Origin: Chitinophaga fulva
GTDB lineage: Bacteria > Bacteroidota > Bacteroidia > Chitinophagales > Chitinophagaceae
Reading direction: 5' to 3'
Length of the DNA stretch: 64,000 nucleotides
NCBI RefSeq assembly: GCF_012927205.1
Contig: NZ_JABBGC010000001.1
Span: 2,976,810 to 3,040,809, forward strand
Made by a program: the position numbers and the translations under genes. Positions 34,002 to 43,025 of the stretch are shown here, one piece after another. How positions within the stretch are numbered: position 1 is the stretch's first letter; each line of letters begins with the position of its first letter. Under the pieces are notes generated by a model. The model was not told the origin of the DNA, made no database searches, and was given only the letters and a program-made list of their open reading frames with translations.

Positions 34002-36533
34002 ATGCGCCAACACCTTCTTCTGGCACTGCTGTTGCTTGGCTTTACTACCGCTATGGCTCAGATCCCTACGCCTGACCAGTTTTTGGGCTACCCATTGGGT
34101 AGTCAGTTCACCCCCCATTACCGTGTACTGGATTACTTCAGACAGGTGGCGGCTACGGCCAAAAATGTGAAGGTGGAACAGTATGGCACCACCTACGAAG
34201 GCCGTCCGCTGATTACCGCTACCATCGCTTCCCCGGCCAATTTCAGCCGGCTGGACGAGATCAGGCAGAGAAGCTTCGACATGTCGATGGCCAAAGGCGG
34301 CCAGTCCGGCGACCAGCCCGTGATCGTATGGCTTAGCTACAATGTACATGGCAACGAGGCCGTTTCTACCGAAGCAGCCATGAAAACGCTGTATGAACTG
34401 GTGAATAACGGCAACGCACAAACGCAGCAATGGCTGCAAAATACCGTGGTGATCATAGACCCCTGCCTCAACCCTGACGGGCGTGAGCGGTATGTCAATT
34501 TCTATAATGCGGTACGCAGCCTGCAACCGGACGTGAACCGCTACTCCCGCGAACATAATGAACCCTGGCCCGGTGGAAGGCCCAACCACTACTACTTTGA
34601 CCTGAACCGGGACTGGGCATGGCAAACGCAGCGTGAGTCACAGCAACGGGTAACCCGCTACAACCAATGGATGCCGCAGCTGCATGTGGATTTCCATGAA
34701 CAGGAAATCGAAGCACCCTATTATTTTGCGCCGGCAGCAGAGCCTTTCCATGACGCCATCACCCCCTGGCAGCGCGAAGTCCAGGTGATGATCGGTAAAA
34801 ACAACGCAAAATATTTCGATCAGGAAGGATGGCTCTATTTTACCAAAGAACGTTTTGATCTTTTCTATCCCAGCTACGGCGATACATATCCCATGTATAA
34901 CGGCGCAATCGGCATGACCTACGAACAGGGCGGCAGTGGCCGCGCCGGCGTGGCGGTACTGAAAAGGGATGGTGATACGCTGACACTGACAGACCGTATC
35001 GCCCACCACTTCACTACCGGGATGTCTACCATCGAAGTGGCTTCCCAGCAGGCTGGCCGTATCCTGAAAGAATATGTGCAATACTTTGAAACAGCAAAAA
35101 AAGACCCGCAGGGCGGTTATAAATCTTATGTGATCAAAGCCGGTGGTAACCCGGAGAAACTGAATGGACTGGCGGACCTGCTGCGCAGAAATAATATCGC
35201 GTTCGGTTACGGTGCCAATGCCGGCAATGTCAGCGGGTTTAATTACTTCACTGGTAAAACGGAAGCTTTCTCTATCAGTAAGGAAGATTTGGTGATCAAC
35301 GCCTATCAGCCCCGCTCCAATATGTTGCGCGTGCTGTTTGAACCCACATCCCGCCTCACTGATTCGGTGACATATGATATTACTGCATGGGCCATGCCTT
35401 ATGTGTACGGATTGACGTCTTACGCGCTGAAACAGCCACTGACGCCAACTGCGGATGCACCTGCCGCACCGGCCAATACAGCACTGGCGGCACAACATCC
35501 GTACGCTTACCTGGCGCAATGGAACAGTGTCCGCGATGTGAAATTCCTTTCCGCACTGCTCAAACGCGGAATGAAAGTACGTTTCACGGAAGCTTCTTTT
35601 ACTTCAGGCGGTAAAACATTTCCCGCTGGCACGCTCGTGATCACCCGTACTGGTAATAACAACAACGGTGTATCATTCGATAGCTATATCACTTCTCAGG
35701 CTGATAAATATAAGATCACACTGGATGCGGTGGCGACCGGCTTTGTAGAAAAAGGAATGGATTTCGGGTCCGACAGGATTCGTTATATCAAAGCTCCCAA
35801 AGTAATGCTGGTGACCGGCGATGACGTTTCTTCGCTGGGCGTGGGCGAAATATGGCATTTCTTTGAACAGCAGCTGGACTACCCTATCACGGTGGTGAAT
35901 GAACGAAATCTGAGTAATGTAAAATGGGACCAGACAGATGTACTGATACTCGCTGATGGTGAGTATAAAACATTCACTGATAAGTCAGCCACTGAACGCC
36001 TGAAAGAATGGATCAGTAAAGGCGGTAAACTGATTGCCCTTGAAACTGCCGCACAACAGGTAGCAGAAGCAGAATGGGGCATTAAGCTGAAAAAAGAAAA
36101 AGAAGAAGCCGCATCGGAAAAAAACAAACAGGTAGAAGAATCTCCCTATGATATGCTGAAACCTTATGCTAACCGTGAACGGGAAAGCGTAAGGCAGTTC
36201 ATTCCGGGAGCTATCTTTAAAGTACAGCTGGACACTACTCATCCGCTGGCCTTCGGTTACCCGGGAACGTACTACACACTCAAACAGGACAGCCGGTTGT
36301 ATGAGTTCATCGACAACAATGGCTGGAACGTTGGCGTCTTAAAGAAAGACAATTACCTCAGCGGCTTTGTGGGCGCAGATACCCGTAACCGCCTGAAAGA
36401 CGGACTGCTGTTCGGAGTAAAGGAAATTGGCAACGGCTCAGTGGTAATCCTCGCCGATAATCCGCTGTTCAGAAGCTTCTGGGAAAATGGTAAACTGATG
36501 TTCAGTAACGCTGTGTTCCTCGTTGGACAGTAA
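34002..36533 (+). CDS. Secreted M14-family zinc carboxypeptidase
   Basis: I use the ATG at 34002 because it opens a clear signal peptide (MRQHLLLALLLLGFTTAMAQ); the ORF start at 33894 lies inside the ggt N-terminus. The 843-residue product has an M14 catalytic domain with zinc ligands H116 and E119 in NVHGNEA and H232 in VDFHEQE, and arginines in FDLNRDW for substrate binding. The domain is followed by a long C-terminal region (about 500-843) resembling a GATase1-like or DUF4350 fold without an obvious triad. Family enzymes remove C-terminal residues from peptides or peptidoglycan stems. It abuts the redoxin gene tail to tail with no gap. Confidence 0.92.
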   Translation: MRQHLLLALLLLGFTTAMAQIPTPDQFLGYPLGSQFTPHYRVLDYFRQVAATAKNVKVEQYGTTYEGRPLITATIASPANFSRLDEIRQRSFDMSMAKGGQSGDQPVIVWLSYNVHGNEAVSTEAAMKTLYELVNNGNAQTQQWLQNTVVIIDPCLNPDGRERYVNFYNAVRSLQPDVNRYSREHNEPWPGGRPNHYYFDLNRDWAWQTQRESQQRVTRYNQWMPQLHVDFHEQEIEAPYYFAPAAEPFHDAITPWQREVQVMIGKNNAKYFDQEGWLYFTKERFDLFYPSYGDTYPMYNGAIGMTYEQGGSGRAGVAVLKRDGDTLTLTDRIAHHFTTGMSTIEVASQQAGRILKEYVQYFETAKKDPQGGYKSYVIKAGGNPEKLNGLADLLRRNNIAFGYGANAGNVSGFNYFTGKTEAFSISKEDLVINAYQPRSNMLRVLFEPTSRLTDSVTYDITAWAMPYVYGLTSYALKQPLTPTADAPAAPANTALAAQHPYAYLAQWNSVRDVKFLSALLKRGMKVRFTEASFTSGGKTFPAGTLVITRTGNNNNGVSFDSYITSQADKYKITLDAVATGFVEKGMDFGSDRIRYIKAPKVMLVTGDDVSSLGVGEIWHFFEQQLDYPITVVNERNLSNVKWDQTDVLILADGEYKTFTDKSATERLKEWISKGGKLIALETAAQQVAEAEWGIKLKKEKEEAASEKNKQVEESPYDMLKPYANRERESVRQFIPGAIFKVQLDTTHPLAFGYPGTYYTLKQDSRLYEFIDNNGWNVGVLKKDNYLSGFVGADTRNRLKDGLLFGVKEIGNGSVVILADNPLFRSFWENGKLMFSNAVFLVGQ

Positions 36534-37139
36534 TCAGCGGTTCCTTTTAATATTACAGCCCAGTGTGCTGGAGGTGTTGGTGGTAATGGATTTGCCAGCC
36601 ACCAATTCAGTGATGGCATTTTGCAGATGACGGGCTTTTACCGCATCTGCATTGCCCGGGTTATCATCAATGGCGCCTTTGTATACAAGACGGTTGTTCT
36701 TGTCAAACAGGTAACACTCCGGAGTATGATTGGCATCGAAAGCATCTGCCAGCTCCGCATTCTTATCCAGAATGTAATAACATTGAAACGCATGCTGCGT
36801 GGCGTAGGCCTTCATGGCGGAAAACGAATCTCCGTCGGCACGATTGGCCTCATTGGAATTCACCATTACTACACCAATCCCGTTTTTATGGGCTAAAGCG
36901 CAGATATTGTGCAGCCGTTCCTGGTTGCGGACCATATACGGGCACTGATTGCCGCCAAAGACGATCAGCAGGCCGTTATTGCCTTTGGCATTATTCAGGG
37001 AAATTTCTTTTCCGGAAACATCCATCCATTTCATATCAGGTTTGGGAAGGGAAGCACCAGGTTCAAGCGGATTCTCGACAGCCGGTATGGCTGCGGTAAA
37101 GACGAGGGCACAGGCAAGGTAGAGAGCGGACTTCATCAT
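36534..37139 (-). CDS. Exported redoxin (thioredoxin-fold) with a single active-site Cys
   Basis: The 201-residue protein has a signal peptide (SALYLACALVFTAAIPA) and an AhpC/TSA-like redoxin fold. The first-helix motif is FGGNQCPYMVRNQ: C66 is present, but the usual second Cys of a CxxC is a Met. A further Cys is in HTPECYLF and one near the C-terminus in STLGCNIK. That pattern is seen in a Bacteroidota redoxin subgroup and suits a peroxiredoxin-like or resolving-cysteine mechanism more than a disulfide oxidase. Its stop directly abuts the M14 peptidase stop on the other strand. Confidence 0.88.
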   Translation of the reverse strand: MMKSALYLACALVFTAAIPAVENPLEPGASLPKPDMKWMDVSGKEISLNNAKGNNGLLIVFGGNQCPYMVRNQERLHNICALAHKNGIGVVMVNSNEANRADGDSFSAMKAYATQHAFQCYYILDKNAELADAFDANHTPECYLFDKNNRLVYKGAIDDNPGNADAVKARHLQNAITELVAGKSITTNTSSTLGCNIKRNR

Positions 37140-37266
37140 ATCATGAGGATTTCATGTCCAGTATAAATATAATCAATGCGACAGTAATTTTCCTGACAGT
37201 TGAAAGGAAATCTCTAGAAAGATATAATAAAAAAAGATAAAATAAAAATTTTCGGTAAGTGGGAGG

Positions 37267-38247
37267 CTAGTGGAGCAGAGGGCTGGTGGCTGGCTTTTCC
37301 TGTTCCTGCTCTTTTTCCTGTCGCGCATCGCTTAGCGCGCGGATACTGGCATTCAGCTCAAAGCCTACCAGCAGGATAAACGAATTGAAAAACACCCACA
37401 ACATCAGGATCAGGATCGTACCGATAGAACCATAGATCTTATTATAGTTACCAAAGTGGTTCACGAAATAGGAAAAGCCGATAGTCACTACTATCATAAA
37501 AATGGTGCTCACCGTAGCACCGGCGGTAATAAACTTCCATCTTTTGGTAGTGGCGGCGCCAATGCGGTACAGCACTGAATTCACGGAATAAAACAGGAAT
37601 ACGATGAATACCCAGCGGGCCACATCGATCAGACTGAGCAACCGCGCGTTTTGTACACCAGTGAGATTGAACAGCCAGCGGAGGGTAGCTCCCTGAATAA
37701 TGATCAGTGCCACGGTCACCAGCAGCAATATGACCAGTATCAGCGTCAGTTCCAGGGCAATCAGGCGGTTCTGCCACCATTTGCGCCTACGGAAACCGGC
37801 GCCTTCTATTTTACTGAAGGAGCGAAGAATGCCCATCACGCCATTGGAGGAATAGAAGAAACCCATCAGGAAAGCCACGGACAACAAGCCATTGCGGTGT
37901 GTGTACAGGAAGTCATGGATCATTTCCCTTACAATCATGTAGGTATTGTAGTTGGGCGTGAGGTCCTGCGCAAGGTCATAGAGGGTAGGCTCTATGTTTT
38001 TTACGGGCACATAGGGAACGAGCGTAAACAGGAAAATGAAGAAAGGCGGAATAGCCAGCAGGAAGTTGAAAGAAATAGCCCTGGCCCTGTCTCCCAAACC
38101 TCTCGCTTTGGTTTCCTGCCCGAAATATTTCAGCACATCATACAGTGGCAGTCCTTCAAAACCTGGGAGGATAAGGGTTTTACTCCTGTTTACCAACCAA
38201 CGGTAAGGACGTGAACGGAAGATGATGTTTTCGGGTTTAAAAACCAA
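37267..38247 (-). CDS. YihY/BrkB-family inner-membrane protein
   Basis: The 326-residue protein has the six-helix YihY (formerly RNase BN) layout, with the conserved LGDRARAISFNFLLAIPPFFIFLFTLVP, the FFYSSNGVMGILRSFSKI segment and a final helix TILILMLWVFFNSFILLVGFELNA. It ends in a charged tail. Homologues are linked to envelope integrity and serum resistance; the molecular activity is not settled, and RNase activity has been disproved for the family. It follows mltG by 21 bp and is probably cotranscribed with it. Confidence 0.92.
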   Translation of the reverse strand: MVFKPENIIFRSRPYRWLVNRSKTLILPGFEGLPLYDVLKYFGQETKARGLGDRARAISFNFLLAIPPFFIFLFTLVPYVPVKNIEPTLYDLAQDLTPNYNTYMIVREMIHDFLYTHRNGLLSVAFLMGFFYSSNGVMGILRSFSKIEGAGFRRRKWWQNRLIALELTLILVILLLVTVALIIIQGATLRWLFNLTGVQNARLLSLIDVARWVFIVFLFYSVNSVLYRIGAATTKRWKFITAGATVSTIFMIVVTIGFSYFVNHFGNYNKIYGSIGTILILMLWVFFNSFILLVGFELNASIRALSDARQEKEQEQEKPATSPLLH

Positions 38248-38268
38248 AGCGATGTTGTTATTTAGGTA

Positions 38269-39312
38269 TTAATATCCTCTTTTGTTCAGTTCAGCCTGAT
38301 ATTTTCTTGCATTGATCAGATGTTCCGCATATGTGGCTGCAAAAGCATGATAGCCTGAAAAATCAGACCTGGCGCAAAAGTACAAATAATCTGTATCCGG
38401 TGTGTTCAGTACGGCGTTTATTGTTTTTTCAGACGGTGTGCAGATAGGGCCCGGAGGGAAACCCTCATAACGGTAAGTATTATACGGAGAATCGAACTGG
38501 GTATGCGTTTCGCGTATTCTCTTCAGGCCAAAGTCCTGCAGGGCAAATTTAACCGTAGGATCGGCCTGCAGGCGCATGCCTTTGCGGAAGCGGTTCAGGT
38601 ATACGCTGGAAATGATCGGTTTTTCATCCAGCTTGTTACTTTCTTCTTCCACAATAGACGCCAGGATGGTTACCTGAACAGGGGTGAGGTCCAGTGTTTT
38701 CGCTTTCTCCCGGCGGTCGCTGGTCCAGAATTCTTCCCTTTCCTTTTCCAGTTTTTTGAAGACGGTTTCTGCATTGGTATTCCAGTAGAACTCGTACGTA
38801 TTGGGTACCACCGCGCACATGGCGGTATTGGTGTCGAGGTTGAACTGACGGAGGTATACCTGGTCAGACAGCAGGGCGCGGAGCGCGTTGGAATCGGCTT
38901 CCAGGTTGTTGCTGACTTTCCGGATCAGGTCCTGCTTGGTGCGCAGTTTATTGATTACCAGTACTACAGGTGATTGTTTACCGGAGCGGAGCAGTTTCGC
39001 GATATCGAAGTTGCTCATGCCATGGGCAATTTTGTAGCGACCGGCTTTTACCCGGGAGGGGTATCCCAGTTCCCTGGCCACCCAATTGAAGCTGTTACGG
39101 TTACGGATGATGCCCTGGTCTTCCAGTCCTTCGAGTACGTCGTCATAGGTGCTGCCGGTGCGGACATAGAAGTATTTGGAATCGCCGAAAGCTTTTGTAT
39201 TGGGGCCAAACACCCGGTAAGAGAAATATACGAGGATACCTGCAGCCAGGCAGCCGGCGATGAGGAGGCTGCGTTTAAGCCATACGTTGGTAGGTTTTCG
39301 TTTCTTAGCCAT
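38269..39312 (-). CDS. mltG: Endolytic murein transglycosylase
   Basis: The 347-residue protein has one membrane helix (about 14-34) and a periplasmic YceG domain. A LysM-like N-terminal subdomain carries YDDVLEGLEDQGIIRNRNSF, and the catalytic glutamate lies in LASIVEEESN. The motifs LNRFRKGMRLQADPTV and SPYNTYRYEGFPPGPICTPS are diagnostic. MltG cleaves nascent glycan strands and sets their length. A terminator lies just upstream, after secG, so mltG and yihY form their own unit. Confidence 0.96.
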   Translation of the reverse strand: MAKKRKPTNVWLKRSLLIAGCLAAGILVYFSYRVFGPNTKAFGDSKYFYVRTGSTYDDVLEGLEDQGIIRNRNSFNWVARELGYPSRVKAGRYKIAHGMSNFDIAKLLRSGKQSPVVLVINKLRTKQDLIRKVSNNLEADSNALRALLSDQVYLRQFNLDTNTAMCAVVPNTYEFYWNTNAETVFKKLEKEREEFWTSDRREKAKTLDLTPVQVTILASIVEEESNKLDEKPIISSVYLNRFRKGMRLQADPTVKFALQDFGLKRIRETHTQFDSPYNTYRYEGFPPGPICTPSEKTINAVLNTPDTDYLYFCARSDFSGYHAFAATYAEHLINARKYQAELNKRGY

Positions 39313-39330
39313 TCGTAGCGGGTAGTGATT

Positions 39331-39366
39331 AAAAAAAACCTCGCTTTTAACGGCGAGGTTTTATAA
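39331..39366 (-). terminator. Terminator after secG
   Basis: AAAACCTCGC (39335-39344) pairs with GCGAGGTTTT (39353-39362) around an 8-nt loop. On the minus strand a long U tract follows. It lies between secG and mltG. Confidence 0.88.
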
Positions 39367-39385
39367 AATATTATTCAGAAAGATA

Positions 39386-39760
39386 TTATTTGCCTGGAGT
39401 GGAAGGAGCCGGAGTATTCGGCGCCGGTTGTTGCGGCTGGGTACCTGGCAGTTGCGCAGGTGCGGGAGCCGGAGCAGGTACACCACCACCAGCTCTTTCA
39501 ACGGCAGTAGGTGCGGAGTTGGATACCTTGGCGGATTTACCGATAAAGAAAGGAGCTGTCAGGCAGAGTACAGCAATGATAGTTGCCAGTATCCAGGTAC
39601 CTTTTTCCAAAACGTCAGTTGTCTGACGCACCCCGATCACCTGATTGCCAATACCACCAAAAGAACCGGACAGGCCGCCTCCTTTAGGGTTCTGGATCAG
39701 CACGAAAAAGCCCAACAACACACAGGCTAATATGATCAGGATACCAAAAATGATTAACAT
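39386..39760 (-). CDS. secG: Protein-export membrane protein SecG
   Basis: The 124-residue protein has the SecG layout: a first helix (LIIFGILIILACVLLGFFVLI), the conserved loop QNPKGGGLSGSFGG, and a second helix (WILATIIAVLCLTAPFFIG). The tail of about 45 residues is low-complexity, rich in Pro, Ala and Gln, as in other Bacteroidota SecG. It works with SecY and SecE in the translocon. It follows the TPR gene by 5 bp on the same strand and ends the unit at a terminator. Confidence 0.95.
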   Translation of the reverse strand: MLIIFGILIILACVLLGFFVLIQNPKGGGLSGSFGGIGNQVIGVRQTTDVLEKGTWILATIIAVLCLTAPFFIGKSAKVSNSAPTAVERAGGGVPAPAPAPAQLPGTQPQQPAPNTPAPSTPGK

Positions 39761-39765
39761 AAATA

Positions 39766-40968
39766 TTAATGTTTGCTTTTATCTATTAAAGATTTTAGTT
39801 CTTGTATCTTCTGCGCAAAATAAGCGTTTTTGTCGGGATTAAGCAAACTTAATTTTTGATAAATCCTGATTGCCTGCTGGTACTGTCGTTGACGTACCCA
39901 TATATCTGCCAGTGTTTCAGATACGATATCGTTGTTGAAAGTAATGGAATCCATCGCCATTTTTTCGACGGTTTCTGATACTTCCGGTTCTTCATCGTCT
40001 TGGTAAAGGCGGTGGAGCTGCTGGTGATACCAGTCTTTGCTGGTCCTGCCGGAGAAGTTGTCCTTGATCTGCCGCAGCCAGGAGGTGAAACTTTTCATTT
40101 CCGCCTCGCCCTGCGCGCTGAGCTCGTCTGCCTGTTCCGGGTCTTTCAGCCGTTTATAGGCGAAGTAATCATCGGTATACAGCGGCTGGAACGTCAACGT
40201 GGTTTCTTCTGTCATTGACAGCTCCAATGGGAATATTTTAATCGGCAGTACGTCTGTGCTCTCTGCATGATCTGACGCTTCCTCTGTTGCAGCCTGGTGA
40301 GGCGTACGGTCAGTTTCCGGCGCTGCCACCATGTCAGCCTGCTCCGGGATTTCAGCTAATATCGCGTCCGGATCGGCTGATTCGTAGTTTGCGGTGCCGT
40401 TAACAGCCGTTGCGGCAGGCATTTCAGCAGCAGCTTCCATAACGGGCGTTTCTTCCGCCATGACTGGTATGGCAACAGGTGCTGCGATTGTGTGCGCTTC
40501 TTCCACTTCTTCTTTCACTTCTTTTTCTGTTTCTTCTTCCATCATTTTCGCTTCCAGGGCAACCGGTATGTCGGTCTCCTCTTCTGTTTCAGCGGCCGTT
40601 TGTCCGTTTTCCGTAATGGCAACCGGCATCTCCTCCGTCAGGTTTTCTTCGGCAGCTGGTGCAGCCGGGAGGTCATCGGGGAGGGCGTCAACGGGTATGG
40701 CCGGTGGTACACGGTCTTCCACGGTTTCCAGTACCGGCTCGTGGGTCACGATATGATAAAAATGGTGAGGCTGACCGCTATACAACATTGCCTTTTTGAT
40801 GGCGGGATCATGAAGGTCGCCATGCTGGTGATATACCTTTCTGGCCAGCAGGAGCCGGGCGGCAGAGAAATAGGGATATTCCGCTACCAGCTTGTCCATG
40901 GCGGCCACATCTACCTTGTGCAGGCTGGCCTGCAAAAAGACGTGTGCGATGATTGTGTTTGCGATCAT
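39766..40968 (-). CDS. TPR-like protein with an acidic low-complexity centre
   Basis: The 400-residue protein begins with helical repeats resembling TPR (YPYFSAARLLLARKVYHQHG, residues about 31-50). A central section (about 80-230) is dominated by Glu, Ala, Pro and Val and is probably disordered. It ends with another helical pair, SETLADIWVRQRQYQQAIRIYQKLSLLNPDKN, a clear TPR unit. It has no signal peptide. Its place between lptE and secG is conserved in Bacteroidota as I recall. The role is unknown; a cytoplasmic scaffold for envelope assembly is possible. Confidence 0.85.
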   Translation of the reverse strand: MIANTIIAHVFLQASLHKVDVAAMDKLVAEYPYFSAARLLLARKVYHQHGDLHDPAIKKAMLYSGQPHHFYHIVTHEPVLETVEDRVPPAIPVDALPDDLPAAPAAEENLTEEMPVAITENGQTAAETEEETDIPVALEAKMMEEETEKEVKEEVEEAHTIAAPVAIPVMAEETPVMEAAAEMPAATAVNGTANYESADPDAILAEIPEQADMVAAPETDRTPHQAATEEASDHAESTDVLPIKIFPLELSMTEETTLTFQPLYTDDYFAYKRLKDPEQADELSAQGEAEMKSFTSWLRQIKDNFSGRTSKDWYHQQLHRLYQDDEEPEVSETVEKMAMDSITFNNDIVSETLADIWVRQRQYQQAIRIYQKLSLLNPDKNAYFAQKIQELKSLIDKSKH

Positions 40969-41016
40969 AGTCCTAATGTAGTGAATTTTATTATTTGGTT
41001 ATTTGATCATTGAATT

Positions 41017-41151
41017 ATTTGATTTACGGATTTTGGAATTTTTTGATTTACGAATTTCAATGCAGCAAATGATCAACATTATAGGACGTGATATGATCTT
41101 CCCGCTCCCCAAATTTCAAAATCAAGAAATTCCAAAATCCGTAAATCAAAT
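41017..41151. repeat. A+T-rich inverted repeat with 41-base arms
   Basis: Arms 41017-41057 and 41111-41151 pair almost completely (three or so mismatches) around a 53-nt loop. Both contain ATTTGATTTACGGATTTTGG or its complement. The element lies between lptE and the TPR gene inside an otherwise compact run of same-strand genes. Confidence 0.85.
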
Positions 41152-41187
41152 AGCTAAATAAAAAAATATCAAAATAACCCGATAGTA

Positions 41188-41709
41188 TTACCAGTTAGCG
41201 AAAGCCCTGTTGAAAATATCGTCCACGATGCCGGGGATGATATTGCTCTCCAGCAGGTTGTTTTCCACAACGGAAGGAAGCTGGTTGGCAGAGAAGTCAG
41301 CAGAACGGGTAAAGGACTGGGTAAAGCCTTTTTTATCGCCTACCCGTTTGATAAACGTGATGTTGATGGTCACATTCAGACGGGAAGTGGCGGCCTGGTC
41401 TACGTTGGTAACGGCGGCGTTGGAGAAGGAATAACCGGTAATAGCGCCACGGAACTCATAGTCGGCACGGGGCTCATTATCGCCCACCTGTGTCAGCCTG
41501 GTCTGGGAAGTGACTTTATCACGCAGTTTCTGGGTGATCTTCTGGCTGAGGGTAGGGTTGGTGATAGGCGCCCTGTTCTCAATAAAACGTACGTTCACCG
41601 TTTTGGCCTCATTGTCGATGCTGGCGCCGGTGGTGGAATAGTGTACACTGCAACCCCCAAGTAGCGCTATGATGGCAAGGGCGATGAATGTTCGGATGGT
41701 AGTGGTCAT
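41188..41709 (-). CDS. lptE: LptE-family LPS-assembly lipoprotein
   Basis: The 173-residue protein has a type II signal peptide with lipobox LLGGC and a mature domain typical of Bacteroidota LptE (VNVRFIENRAPITNPTLSQKITQKLRDKV, then two-strand, helix pattern). LptE plugs LptD in the outer membrane and helps deliver lipopolysaccharide. The stop and start spacing with the sigma-54 regulator gene is 16 bp, in keeping with the conserved miaB - regulator - lptE order. Confidence 0.87.
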   Translation of the reverse strand: MTTTIRTFIALAIIALLGGCSVHYSTTGASIDNEAKTVNVRFIENRAPITNPTLSQKITQKLRDKVTSQTRLTQVGDNEPRADYEFRGAITGYSFSNAAVTNVDQAATSRLNVTINITFIKRVGDKKGFTQSFTRSADFSANQLPSVVENNLLESNIIPGIVDDIFNRAFANW

Positions 41710-41725
41710 GCTGCTGAAAATTCGT

Positions 41726-42970
41726 TTATTCGGCGATGTTATATTCTTTTAATTTGCGGTAAAGCGTTCTTTCGGAAATGCCCAGATCGAGGGCGGCATC
41801 CTTGCGTTTGCCTTTGTGTTTCTTCAGTGCTTTCACGATCAGTTCTTTCTCCTTGTCGGCAATGGAAAGCGTTTCTTCCACTTCCTCATGGTGATCTATT
41901 TTATTGTCTGCCAGGATAATCGGCTGGTTATTGCTGATACCGGAAGAGGGTACGGCCATTTCATTACCGGCAGGGTAGCTGTGCAGTACATGGCTCTCCG
42001 GATGGTATTCCGTGGCGTGCGCCGCATTAGGGTTCTGCAGGATGTCGAAGAACATTTTTTTGACCTCTGTCACATCTTTTTTCATGTCGAAGAAAAGTTT
42101 GTAGAGGATGTCCCTTTCAGAGGCGAAGTCGCCGCCGCTGCCGGGCTGTTGCTGCGGAGCAGCCAGCATCGGGAGCCTGTTGACTTCCGGTATTTCCGGG
42201 AGGAACCTTTTCAGGTCGTTGGCGGTGACCAGTTTGTCAGATGACAATACAGAGATCTGTTCTGCGATATTTTTCAGTTCACGCACATTACCACGCCAGG
42301 GGTAATTGACCAGTATCTGACGGGCGTCTTCATCCAGTTGGATGGAAGGTGTTTTATATTTCTCGGAGAAATCGACGGAGAATTTACGGAACAGCAGGGG
42401 GATGTCCTCTTTGCGGTCGCGCAACGCCGGTACGCGGATAGGCACGGTGTTGAGGCGGTAGTAGAGGTCTTCCCGGAATTTGCCGTGCTGGGTGCGTTCC
42501 AGGAGATCACGGTTGGTAGCGGCGATCACACGGACATCCGTTTTTTGTACTTTGGAAGAACCTACGCGGATGTATTCGCCTGTTTCCAATACGCGGAGCA
42601 GGCGGGCCTGTGTGCCCAGTGGCATTTCCCCGATTTCATCGAGGAAGATGGTGCCGCCGTTGACGGTTTCGAAGTAACCTTTACGGCTGTCTACTGCGCC
42701 GGTGAAGGAGCCTTTTTCGTGACCGAACAGTTCGGAATCGATGGTCCCTTCAGGGATGGCGCCGCAGTTAACGGCGATGAAAGGATTATGTTTACGGGCG
42801 CTGAGCGCGTGGATGATCTGGGAAAATACTTCTTTACCTACGCCGCTCTCCCCGTTAATCAGCACGGTGAGGTCGGTATTGGCCACCTGTGCGGCCACCT
42901 GCAGGGCGTAGTTCAATGCGGGACTGTTTCCGATAATGCCAAACCTGTTTTTGATAGCCTGTATGTCCAT
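41726..42970 (-). CDS. Sigma-54-dependent activator without receiver domain
   Basis: The 414-residue protein starts directly with an AAA+ sigma-54 interaction domain: Walker A GESGVGKE (40-47), the sigma-54 contact loop as GSFTGA (87-92) instead of the classical GAFTGA, and Walker B GGTIFLDEIGE (105-115). A linker rich in Gln and Gly precedes a Fis-type helix-turn-helix at the C-terminus (KRKDAALDLGISERTLYRKLKEY). There is no receiver or GAF domain, so control must come from partners or protein level. It works with RpoN-holoenzyme at -24/-12 promoters. It lies between miaB and lptE. Confidence 0.94.
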   Translation of the reverse strand: MDIQAIKNRFGIIGNSPALNYALQVAAQVANTDLTVLINGESGVGKEVFSQIIHALSARKHNPFIAVNCGAIPEGTIDSELFGHEKGSFTGAVDSRKGYFETVNGGTIFLDEIGEMPLGTQARLLRVLETGEYIRVGSSKVQKTDVRVIAATNRDLLERTQHGKFREDLYYRLNTVPIRVPALRDRKEDIPLLFRKFSVDFSEKYKTPSIQLDEDARQILVNYPWRGNVRELKNIAEQISVLSSDKLVTANDLKRFLPEIPEVNRLPMLAAPQQQPGSGGDFASERDILYKLFFDMKKDVTEVKKMFFDILQNPNAAHATEYHPESHVLHSYPAGNEMAVPSSGISNNQPIILADNKIDHHEEVEETLSIADKEKELIVKALKKHKGKRKDAALDLGISERTLYRKLKEYNIAE

Positions 42971-43025
42971 AAGTGGTAACCCGATTGTTTAATGGTCCAA
43001 AAATGAGCAGGCAGCAGCGGGCAGG

